A DNA stretch of 34,221 bases, from positions 1-34,221 of the forward strand of contig JAFQTO010000009.1 of assembly GCA_017408985.1 (NCBI GenBank), in the 5' to 3' direction. The notes beneath the pieces are model-generated. The model was given only the letters and a program-made list of their open reading frames with translations, did no database searches and was not told the DNA's origin. Source of the stretch: Clostridia bacterium (GTDB lineage Bacteria > Bacillota > Clostridia > Oscillospirales > Butyricicoccaceae). This document shows, in pieces, positions 8,207-14,829 of this stretch; position 1 is the stretch's first letter; each line of letters begins with the position of its first letter. A program made the translations under genes and the position numbers.

Positions 8207-9091
8207 ATGGACGAGACAGTAGTAGCGCTGGGATTTTTTGACGGTGTCCACGCAGGGCATTGCCGCATTCTCGGCACCGCAGTAAATATAGCAAAAGAAA
8301 AGGGCATAAAAAGCGCCGCCTGCACCTTCTCGGTGCACCCACGCGCATTCGTCAGGGGCATCGCACCCGCTATGCTCACCAGCCTTCAAAGACGCAAAGA
8401 GCTTATTCTGGAGCAGGGTATTGAGCGGGTAGAGGTTCTGGAGTTTGACAAGAATATGTCGGACATGTCCCCCGATGATTTTGCAAGCCTGCTCAAAGAC
8501 CGCTACGGCTGCACCAACGCCGTGTGCGGCGGCAATTTCCGCTTTGGCAAAAACGCGCAGGGAACTCCCGATACCCTCCGCGCAAACGGTATCGAGGTCA
8601 CCGTCTGCGACCCCGTCTGTATGGGCGGTGATGTAGTGTCATCCACCCGTATCCGCCGTCTTATCTCGGAGGGCAGACTGCAGGGGGCAGGTGAGCTTCT
8701 GGGCAGGAACTTCGTGCTGACGGGCAGGGTTGTGGACGGCTTCAAGTTGGGCAGACGTCTGGGCAGACCCACTATGAACCTGCGTCCCGACGACGGACTT
8801 ATCCTGCCCGCAACGGGTGTGTACGCATCGAGGGTATTGCTTGAGGGGCAGGCTTTTTATTCAATAACCAATATCGGTACACGCCCCACCTTCTCAAACG
8901 ATGATATAGTGTCGGTGGAGAGTCATATTATGGACTTCTGCCGTGATATATACGGACAAGCCGCCGCGGTGGAGCTTGTTCAGCGCCTTCGTGACGAGCG
9001 CAGATTTGACAGCGAGACCGAACTTCTGCGGCAGATAGACAAAGACATGGCATATTCACGTGAGATACTCGACCGTGAATACGCAAAGTAA
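8207..9091 (+). CDS. ribF: Bifunctional riboflavin kinase / FAD synthetase RibF
   Basis: 294 residues from the ATG at 8207. A longer frame upstream is inside truB and is rejected. The N-terminal nucleotidyltransferase domain shows GFFDGVHAGH at 9-18 and the phrase GNFRFGKNAQG. The C-terminal riboflavin kinase domain shows LGRPTMNL, ATGVYASRV and SITNIGTRPTF. The enzyme phosphorylates riboflavin to FMN and adenylates it to FAD. The ribosome binding site is weak and lies in the truB end, suggesting re-initiation after the truB stop. Confidence 0.95.
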   Translation: MDETVVALGFFDGVHAGHCRILGTAVNIAKEKGIKSAACTFSVHPRAFVRGIAPAMLTSLQRRKELILEQGIERVEVLEFDKNMSDMSPDDFASLLKDRYGCTNAVCGGNFRFGKNAQGTPDTLRANGIEVTVCDPVCMGGDVVSSTRIRRLISEGRLQGAGELLGRNFVLTGRVVDGFKLGRRLGRPTMNLRPDDGLILPATGVYASRVLLEGQAFYSITNIGTRPTFSNDDIVSVESHIMDFCRDIYGQAAAVELVQRLRDERRFDSETELLRQIDKDMAYSREILDREYAK

Positions 9092-9105
9092 GTACAGGTG
9101 AAGAT

Positions 9106-10002
9106 ATGAGCGCAAAAAAGAGAAAAAAGAAAAACAGCAAAGCCCTGCCGCCGCTTGTCGCTTTGATACTTGCGGCAATTTTGCTGGTCTATTACTATTT
9201 CGGCGAAGACTTCCTGGACGGCTTTTTGGCAGACAAGACTGAGTGGAACACCGATGGAAGCTTCGTTATGCAGGCTATCGACGTGGGTCAGGGCGACAGC
9301 ATACTGCTTGGCTGTGACGGTGAGTATATGCTCATTGACTGCGGCGAGGAGGAATACGCCGACACGGTCATCTCCGCTGTAGGGGATGCTCAGCTCAAAT
9401 ATATCCTGGCAAGCCACCCCCACACCGACCATATGGGCGGTATGGCGCAGGTCATCCGCAAGTGTACCCCCGAGACCTTTCTGATGCCCGAGCGGGAGCA
9501 TACCACATCCGAGTTCAAGGCTATGCTCTCCGCCATAGAGGACACGGGTTGCGACGCACAGTACGTGTACGCAGGGGATAAGCTGACTTTGGGCAGTGCC
9601 GAGATAACCGTTATATGGCCCGAGGAGGGTTTTGAGAGCAGTAACCTCAACAACTGGTCGGCCGTACTGCTGGTCGAGTATCAGACAGTAAGGATACTGC
9701 TGACCGGCGACAGCGAAAAAGCCGTGGAAGCCAAGTATCTCGACTACATACCCGGCAGAGTGGACATTCTCAAGATGTCTCACCACGGCAGCAATACCAG
9801 CAGCAGTGAGGATCTGCTGTACTTTATCCGTCCCGAATACACCGTCATAAGCGTGGGCGCGGGCAACGACTACGGCCATCCGCACAAAGAACCTATGGAG
9901 CGCCTGCAGGAATACTGCCCCAACATCTACCGCACCGACGAGAGCGGAAACGTGACCTTTACCATCAAGGAAGGGGAGATATCGGTTGCAACCGAGCGAT
10001 AA
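9106..10002 (+). CDS. ComEC/Rec2-like membrane-anchored metallo-beta-lactamase-fold protein
   Basis: 298 residues. A lysine-rich start and one membrane segment (about 15-33) are followed by an extracellular metallo-beta-lactamase domain. VMQAIDVGQGDSILL is the family entry phrase. The metal-binding motif is HPHTDH at 104-109, with further ligand motifs GDS at 201-203 and SHHGSN at 225-230. The domain equals the C-terminal hydrolase part of the competence protein ComEC without its channel, so it is a stand-alone extracytoplasmic hydrolase. Phosphodiester or nucleic-acid substrates are likely for this family but not proved. It overlaps the downstream DUF3006 gene by 17 bases, a recurrent pairing. 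Confidence 0.85.
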   Translation: MSAKKRKKKNSKALPPLVALILAAILLVYYYFGEDFLDGFLADKTEWNTDGSFVMQAIDVGQGDSILLGCDGEYMLIDCGEEEYADTVISAVGDAQLKYILASHPHTDHMGGMAQVIRKCTPETFLMPEREHTTSEFKAMLSAIEDTGCDAQYVYAGDKLTLGSAEITVIWPEEGFESSNLNNWSAVLLVEYQTVRILLTGDSEKAVEAKYLDYIPGRVDILKMSHHGSNTSSSEDLLYFIRPEYTVISVGAGNDYGHPHKEPMERLQEYCPNIYRTDESGNVTFTIKEGEISVATER

Positions 10003-10213
10003 GCAGTATACGGTAGACCGCCGCGAGGGCGAAGTGTGGGTGCTGACCGACGGAAGCGGCAACCGCCACACCGAAAAAGATCTGCCCAAACACACCCGCG
10101 AGGGTGACCACGTGGTATACACGTGCACGGGCGCACAGCTTATCCCCGCCACCGAGGCGGAGCGTGAAGCTATCCGTGCCCGTATGAACAGCCTGTTCAA
10201 AAAACGGAGGTAA
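9986..10213 (+). CDS. DUF3006 family small protein
   Basis: 75 residues from a TTG at 9986, supported by AAGGGGAG eight bases upstream. The gene begins inside the end of the ComEC-like gene. The pattern YTVDRREGEVWVLTD, then a Leu-Pro step and REGDHVVY, then a C-terminal helix ending RARMNSLFKKRR, matches the small beta-barrel DUF3006 family. These proteins are commonly encoded next to ComEC-like hydrolases, but their function is unknown. The overlap implies coordinated production with the hydrolase. No signal peptide is seen, so it is presumably cytoplasmic. Confidence 0.7.
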   Translation: MQPSDKQYTVDRREGEVWVLTDGSGNRHTEKDLPKHTREGDHVVYTCTGAQLIPATEAEREAIRARMNSLFKKRR

Positions 10214-10216
10214 ATT

Positions 10217-10498
10217 ATGGCTATCAAAACACCCGAGACCAAACACTACGCATTTCACAGCCACCGTGACTGCGAGTTTTTCCCCTGCCACAAAACGTCC
10301 GACCCGGATAACTTCAACTGTCTGTTCTGCTACTGCCCTCTGTACGCATTGGGCAAAGAGTGCGGCGGCAACTTCAAGACAGTCAACGGGTACAAAGACT
10401 GCTCCGACTGCCTGGTGCCTCATAAGCGCGACAATTACGACTATATAAACCGCAAGCTGGGCGAGCTTATCGAGAGGGTAAGAGAAAAGGATGAATAA
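10217..10498 (+). CDS. Cysteine-rich small-domain protein (PF04071-like)
   Basis: 93 residues with a strong ACGGAGG site. It holds eight cysteines at 19, 24, 35, 38, 40, 49, 62 and 65 (including CLFCYCPLY and CSDCLVPH) and a conserved histidine-rich start (HYAFHSHRDC). This resembles the 'cysteine-rich small domain' family, sometimes linked to cobalamin genes, and is probably metal-binding. Its role is unknown. It starts three bases after the DUF3006 gene and overlaps the MFS gene by 8 bases, so all four genes of this tail are probably co-transcribed. A cobalamin operon lies about 20 kb away in this window, but no direct link is shown. Confidence 0.65.
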   Translation: MAIKTPETKHYAFHSHRDCEFFPCHKTSDPDNFNCLFCYCPLYALGKECGGNFKTVNGYKDCSDCLVPHKRDNYDYINRKLGELIERVREKDE

Positions 10499-11693
10499 TA
10501 CAAACCTCACAAGGACGGCAAAACTGACCGTCCTTTTTACCGTTATGTATATGGTCAGCTACATCACCCGCATCAACTTCGGTGCGGTCATCTCCGAGAT
10601 GGTACTGCAGACGGGACTGACCAAGGCACAGCTGGGTATGTCCCTGACGGGAAGCTTCATCTTTTACGGCGCGGGACAGATAGTCAGCGGCGCCTGCGGT
10701 GACCGCTGCTCACCAAAAAAGCTTGTATCCATAGGCTTTGCCGCCACCGTGCTGATGAACCTGCTGATCCCCCTCTGCCGAAGCCATTACGCTATGCTGG
10801 CAGTCTGGTGCGTAAACGGCTTCGCCCAGTCGTTTATGTGGCCGCCGCTTGTCAAGCTGATGACCGTCCTGCTGACCCGGGAAGAGTACAGCCGCTGTTC
10901 GGCAAAGGTCTCCTGGGGCAGTTCTCTGGGTACTATGGCGGTGTATCTCATTTCGCCCGCCGTTATTTCCCTGCTGAGCTGGAAGTGGGTGTTCGTATTC
11001 TCGGCACTGTGCGGTGCGGGTATGCTGGTGTTCTGGCACAGACTGTGCCCCGAAGCTCCCGTGCAGAGAATTTCTGCCGCAACCAGCCAAACCCGCGGCA
11101 AAAGCCCCCTTATGACCCCCGTGATGCTGGGAATTATGCTGGCCATCATCCTGATGGGTATGCTCAAAGACGGTGTCACCACCTGGATGCCGTCCTTTAT
11201 CGCCGAGACTTACTCCCTCGGCTCCGAGGTGGCCATCCTTACGGGTGTGGCGCTGCCCGTGTTCAGCATAATCTGCGTGCAGAGCGCGTCAGCCTTTAAC
11301 AGACGTGTGCTGCCCAACCCCGTAAGCTGTGCCGCGCTGGTGTTCGGCGCGGGTGCTGTTTCCTCAGCCCTGCTTATGCTGTCAAACGGCAGAAGCGCCG
11401 TGCTTTCGGTGCTGTTTTCGGCGGTGCTGACGGGATGTATGCACGGAGTCAACTTTATGCTCATACATCTCGTCCCCGCATATTTCAAAAGCAGAGGAAA
11501 CGTCTCCTCTATAGCCGGCGTGCTCAACTGCTGTACCTATATAGGCAGTGCTCTGTCCACCTACGGCATCGCGCTTATAAGCGAAAAAAGCGGCTGGAAC
11601 GCCACCGTGCTTGTGTGGACGGTAATTGCCGCCGCAGGCGGAGCGCTGTGTACTTTGTGCATCAAACGATGGAAGAATTTTGTCCAAGAATAA
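10491..11693 (+). CDS. MFS transporter, organophosphate:phosphate antiporter-like
   Basis: 400 residues with about 12 hydrophobic segments. The cytoplasmic loop between membrane segments 2 and 3 reads GDRCSPKKLVSIG, the MFS signature in the form seen in GlpT/UhpT-like carriers, and the N-terminal YMVSYITRINFGAVI also fits that branch. The substrate cannot be told from sequence. The permease at 29340-30584 has the same layout (DRISPYKVISIG), so the two are paralogues. It overlaps the cysteine-rich gene by 8 bases and is followed directly by a terminator, marking the end of the long operon. Confidence 0.75.
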   Translation: MNNTNLTRTAKLTVLFTVMYMVSYITRINFGAVISEMVLQTGLTKAQLGMSLTGSFIFYGAGQIVSGACGDRCSPKKLVSIGFAATVLMNLLIPLCRSHYAMLAVWCVNGFAQSFMWPPLVKLMTVLLTREEYSRCSAKVSWGSSLGTMAVYLISPAVISLLSWKWVFVFSALCGAGMLVFWHRLCPEAPVQRISAATSQTRGKSPLMTPVMLGIMLAIILMGMLKDGVTTWMPSFIAETYSLGSEVAILTGVALPVFSIICVQSASAFNRRVLPNPVSCAALVFGAGAVSSALLMLSNGRSAVLSVLFSAVLTGCMHGVNFMLIHLVPAYFKSRGNVSSIAGVLNCCTYIGSALSTYGIALISEKSGWNATVLVWTVIAAAGGALCTLCIKRWKNFVQE

Positions 11694-11704
11694 AACTTGA
11701 TCTT

Positions 11705-11745
11705 TCAGCCTGCCGCGACAAAAGCGGCAGGCTGATCATGTTTTT
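11705..11745 (+). terminator. Terminator ending the ribosome operon
   Basis: A 12-base stem, TCAGCCTGCCGC (11705-11716) with GCGGCAGGCTGA (11724-11735), has a 7-base loop. After five unpaired bases comes a run of five T (11741-11745). The offset T-run makes it somewhat atypical, but the stem is perfect. Confidence 0.75.
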
Positions 11746-11771
11746 ACGGCGAATTTTCCAATATTTTTATA

Positions 11772-11783
11772 GAACATTTGTTC
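11772..11783 (+). promoter_or_regulatory. LexA (SOS) operator
   Basis: GAAC-ATTT-GTTC is a perfect match to the Gram-positive LexA box (GAAC-N4-GTTC). It ends 9 bases upstream of the -35 of the promoter for the Y-family polymerase. Damage-induced expression through LexA cleavage is the expected behaviour. Confidence 0.8.
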
Positions 11784-11792
11784 GAATTTTTC

Positions 11793-11821
11793 TTGCTATT
11801 TGACGCGGCAGGGGGTATAAT
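11793..11821 (+). promoter_or_regulatory. Promoter of the polymerase / YolD-like operon
   Basis: TTGCTA (11793-11798) and TATAAT (11816-11821) are separated by 17 bases. A better-looking TTGACG at 11800 is only 10 bases from the -10 and cannot serve it. The start codon is about 30 bases further, behind GGAAGGAG. Confidence 0.6.
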
Positions 11822-11852
11822 GAAATAAGATTCAGGGAAGGAGCGGGGCAAA

Positions 11853-13112
11853 ATGGAACACAATGCGTACATCTGTATAGACCTCAAGAGCTTTTTTGCC
11901 TCGGTGGAGTGCGTTGACAGAGGGCTTGACCCATTTGAGACCAATTTAGCGGTGGCGGATGCCTCCCGCGGCAGCGGTGCCATCACCCTTGCCATCACCC
12001 CCGCTATGAAGAAGCTGGGTGTCAAAAACCGCTGTCGTCTGTTTGAGATACCGCCGGGGATAGAGTATATGACCGTCAAGCCCCGTATGAAGCGGTATAT
12101 GGAGATGTCGGCGCACATTTACGGCATCTATCTGCGGTATATAAGCGCGAGGGATATCCACGTTTATTCCATCGACGAGTGTTTTATCGACGTTGCCCCC
12201 TACCTGCACACCTACGGCAAAACGCCCAAAGAAATGGCGCAGATGCTTATGGACGCGGTGATGACCGAGACGGGTATCTGTGCCACGGCGGGGGTGGGAA
12301 CCAATATGTTTCTTGCCAAGGTCGCCCTTGATATAACCGCCAAGAACGCGCCTGACAACATAGGCGTGCTGGATACAGAGTCGTTCAGAGAACAGCTGTG
12401 GCACCACCGCCCCATAACCGATATCTGGAACATCGGCAGAGGGACAGCCAAGCGCCTTGCCAAATACGGGGTGTACGATCTTTACGGTGTCACGCTGATG
12501 AGTGAAAAGCTGCTGCACCGCGAGTTCGGCAAAAACGCCCGTTACCTCATCGACCACGCACACGGAATAGAGCCCTGCACCATTGCTGATATCAAGGCTT
12601 ATCAGAAAAAGAGCGCATCTCTGTCCCACGGGCAGATACTGTTCGAGGACTATAATTTTGAGGACGCTTTGCTGATAGTCAAGGAGATGGTGGACGTTTT
12701 GTGCCTCGAAATGGTGCAGAAAAAGCTTGTGGGCAGCAGTATAGCTCTGTCTGTCAATTACTCAAAGGAGATACGCCCCCCAACGGGCGGCTCGCGCAGG
12801 ATAGGGGAGTACACCAATTCCTACAAGGCGCTGTCGGGGTATTTTGAAAAACTCTATCGCGAAACGACCCGCAAAGACACCCCCATCCGCAAAGTAAACG
12901 TCTGCGTAGGCGACGTGGTGGACGACAGCTATACCACCGTCAACCTGTTCATAAAGAGCGACGACATTATGCGTGAGCGCAGACTGCAGCAGACCGTGCT
13001 GGCCATCAAGGACAAATACGGCAAAAACTCCATACTCAAGGGTATGAATTATTTTGAGCGCTCCACCGCAAGAGAGCGCAACAAAACGGTAGGAGGTCAT
13101 AACAGTGAATAA
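11853..13112 (+). CDS. Y-family DNA polymerase (DinB/UmuC/UvrX-like)
   Basis: 419 residues. The palm domain carries the metal ligands D10 in CIDLKSFFASVE and D108/E109 in YSIDECFID, both complete, so it should be an active translesion polymerase. A helix-hairpin-helix thumb follows (DIWNIGRGTAKRLAKYGVYDL), then the little-finger domain. The SYSKEI-like phrase and the conserved GSRRIGEYTNSY region fit the Gram-positive UvrX/YqjW branch rather than DinB proper. An SOS box lies upstream, and a YolD-like gene overlaps the 3' end by 8 bases, the arrangement known from UvrX-YolD in B. subtilis and its phages. Expected role: error-prone bypass of DNA lesions after damage. Confidence 0.92.
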   Translation: MEHNAYICIDLKSFFASVECVDRGLDPFETNLAVADASRGSGAITLAITPAMKKLGVKNRCRLFEIPPGIEYMTVKPRMKRYMEMSAHIYGIYLRYISARDIHVYSIDECFIDVAPYLHTYGKTPKEMAQMLMDAVMTETGICATAGVGTNMFLAKVALDITAKNAPDNIGVLDTESFREQLWHHRPITDIWNIGRGTAKRLAKYGVYDLYGVTLMSEKLLHREFGKNARYLIDHAHGIEPCTIADIKAYQKKSASLSHGQILFEDYNFEDALLIVKEMVDVLCLEMVQKKLVGSSIALSVNYSKEIRPPTGGSRRIGEYTNSYKALSGYFEKLYRETTRKDTPIRKVNVCVGDVVDDSYTTVNLFIKSDDIMRERRLQQTVLAIKDKYGKNSILKGMNYFERSTARERNKTVGGHNSE

Positions 13113-13302
13113 CACGGACAGAGCGGTGCAGTTTGCACCATTTGCATCCCTGCGCGGTTTCTACGGTATGATCGACAGTGAGGAGGAGACTGTTCTGACA
13201 GCTGCAGAGCAGACGGACAACGAACCCGACGGGGAGGAGCTTCAGCGGCGTGAAGATAACCCTCAACAGACAAACAAAAAAGTCACCCAAAGTGTCGGGT
13301 GA
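13105..13302 (+). CDS. YolD-like small protein, partner of the Y-family polymerase
   Basis: 65 residues from a GTG at 13105 with AGGAGG eight bases upstream. The N-terminal motif NTDRAVQFAPFASLRGF matches the start of YolD-like proteins (DRA.QF.PFA.L.GF). Bacillus members are about 100 residues, so this one lacks the usual second part and ends in a charged, probably disordered tail. The stop codon (13300-13302) lies inside the right arm of the terminator hairpin, so the last codons are shared with the terminator. YolD-like proteins are encoded next to UvrX/UmuC polymerases, and a helper or UmuD-like role has been proposed. Confidence 0.75.
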   Translation: MNNTDRAVQFAPFASLRGFYGMIDSEEETVLTAAEQTDNEPDGEELQRREDNPQQTNKKVTQSVG

Positions 13303-13307
13303 CTTTT
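13278..13307. terminator. Bidirectional terminator between convergent operons
   Basis: An 11-base stem, AAAAGTCACCC (13278-13288) with GGGTGACTTTT (13297-13307), has an 8-base loop and A/T ends on both sides. It separates the plus-strand polymerase operon from the minus-strand coaD operon. The YolD-like stop codon is within the stem. Confidence 0.85.
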
Positions 13308-13325
13308 GGCTTGTATACGGTTTGG

Positions 13326-13784
13326 TTACTGATTGTTTTCGTCGGCGACTTCGTTGAACTGCTGGCGGGCGGCACCGAGCTCCTTGCCTATGTGAGCCAG
13401 AGCCTGCTCGGCACGGCGCATAGTGTCGTCGCAGTATACGGCGGCGGCACGGCGGATCTCGCGGGCATTCTTCTCTGCTTTTTCCAGAGTTTCGGCGGCG
13501 CGGCGGCGTGCCTCTGCGGAGATCTCGTTCTCGTTGACCAGCTGGCGTGCGTATTCCTGAGCCAGATTGCGGGTCTTGTCTGCCTCCTTCTGTGCGGCGG
13601 CAAGAATAGCCTCGCGCTTGCTGACTATCTCTTTTGCCATCTGCAGCTCGCCGGGAATATCGCTCTTGATCTCGTCAAGCAGGTCAAGCACCTTGTCTCT
13701 GTAGCTGCCGCCGAATATGCGCGGTGCATCCTCTATCATTTCATACAGCTTTGCGATAAGCTCTTCTACACGGCTTTCTTTCAT
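13326..13784 (-). CDS. Coiled-coil protein of unknown function in the coaD operon
   Basis: 152 residues, almost entirely helical and charged. Alanine/glutamate/arginine heptads run from about residue 45 to 140 (phrases AQKEADKTRNLAQEY and AEKNAREIRRAA). It resembles the stalk type of sequence seen in ATP synthase b or V-ATPase H subunits and in DivIVA-like proteins, and relatives in clostridia are often labelled 'ATPase' for that reason. No nucleotide-binding motif is present, so that label should not be taken as enzymatic. It follows coaD after 2 bases and is the last gene before the terminator. It may be a scaffolding or division-related protein (inference). Confidence 0.6.
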   Translation of the reverse strand: MKESRVEELIAKLYEMIEDAPRIFGGSYRDKVLDLLDEIKSDIPGELQMAKEIVSKREAILAAAQKEADKTRNLAQEYARQLVNENEISAEARRRAAETLEKAEKNAREIRRAAAVYCDDTMRRAEQALAHIGKELGAARQQFNEVADENNQ

Positions 13785-13786
13785 TG

Positions 13787-14269
13787 TTATATCCCCCGTT
13801 TTTTCTTCATTACTGCTTCATATACCTTCTGCGGCACAAGCTGACGGTAATCGGTGTCATCCTGCACACTGTTCCTGACAAGCGTGGACGATATTTGTGC
13901 CTTGTTTTCCTCAGCGGGAAGGAACACAGTCAGCGCCTGAGGATACTTCTGACTGTTAAAATACGCCTGGGGAAGCTCGTAGTCGGTGTCCTTACCGTTG
14001 CGCACGCCTTTGACTATGGCGCAGACCTCCTGCTTCTGAGCATACTCCCACAGCATTCCGTCCCAGGTGTCCACCTGCACGTTTTTAAGATGGGCCACGG
14101 CATCTTTGACAAGCTCGGCACGTTCGGAAAGCGAGAACATATACTGCTTGTGCTCGTTGAGCATAACGCAGACGATGACTTTGTCAAACAGCAGACTTGA
14201 GCGTTCGATAACGCTGACGTGCCCCAGAGTAATGGGGTCAAAGCTGCCGGGGACAAGGGCGGTTCTCAT
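13787..14269 (-). CDS. coaD: Phosphopantetheine adenylyltransferase
   Basis: 160 residues from the ATG at 14269, with GGAGG (14277-14281) seven bases upstream. The GTG at 14275 overlaps that site and is rejected. The nucleotidyltransferase motif GSFDPITLGH (8-17) and the C-terminal ISSTLVR motif are intact. It catalyses the transfer of AMP from ATP to 4'-phosphopantetheine, the penultimate step of coenzyme A synthesis. It starts two bases after the rsmD stop, and rsmD-coaD is a widely conserved pair. Confidence 0.96.
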   Translation of the reverse strand: MRTALVPGSFDPITLGHVSVIERSSLLFDKVIVCVMLNEHKQYMFSLSERAELVKDAVAHLKNVQVDTWDGMLWEYAQKQEVCAIVKGVRNGKDTDYELPQAYFNSQKYPQALTVFLPAEENKAQISSTLVRNSVQDDTDYRQLVPQKVYEAVMKKKRGI

Positions 14270-14271
14270 AC

Positions 14272-14829
14272 TCACTCCTCCGCTGCTTCACGGGTCACGG
14301 TGACGACTGCGGTCTTGCCGTAGCGGTACTCTTTGAGGACTTTGTAGGGCGCGGGCAGCTGAGGCAGGCTCATACCGCGCTCGGTCTCACATATAATTAT
14401 ACCACCTTGTGCCAAAAGGTCAAGAGTGCATATCTTCAAAAGTGCCTGTTTGAGCAAATCCGTGTGATAGGGCGGGTCGAGGAATATCAGCCCGAAGCGG
14501 CCCTTTTTCATACGCGAAAGCAGAGAGATACCGTCCGAACAGAAAACCTCTGCCTGCTCACTGAAACGGCAGTTCTCCACGTTTTTGCGGGTTATCTCGG
14601 CGGCGCGTCGGTCCATATCGGAAAAAACGCAGGAATAAGCCCCTCTCGACAGCGCCTCGATGCCCAGCTGACCGCTGCCGCAGAACAGGTCAAGCACGTG
14701 CCTGCCCTCTATGTCAAACTGAATGATATTGAATATGGATTCCTTTACCTTGTCGGAGGTGGGACGGGTGTCATACCCCTCGGGGGCTGTGAGCCGTTTG
14801 CCTCGGGCACTTCCGGTTATAACTCTCAT
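14272..14829 (-). CDS. rsmD: 16S rRNA (guanine(966)-N(2))-methyltransferase RsmD
   Basis: 185 residues. The start MRVITGSARGKRL is typical of the family. The SAM-binding motif I is HVLDLFCGSGQLGIEAL, and the catalytic N6/N2 motif DPPY is present in LIFLDPPYHTDLL. RsmD methylates G966 of 16S rRNA on the assembling 30S subunit. It overlaps uvrC by 4 bases (ATGA type) and precedes coaD, in the same minus-strand operon. Confidence 0.94.
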   Translation of the reverse strand: MRVITGSARGKRLTAPEGYDTRPTSDKVKESIFNIIQFDIEGRHVLDLFCGSGQLGIEALSRGAYSCVFSDMDRRAAEITRKNVENCRFSEQAEVFCSDGISLLSRMKKGRFGLIFLDPPYHTDLLKQALLKICTLDLLAQGGIIICETERGMSLPQLPAPYKVLKEYRYGKTAVVTVTREAAEE

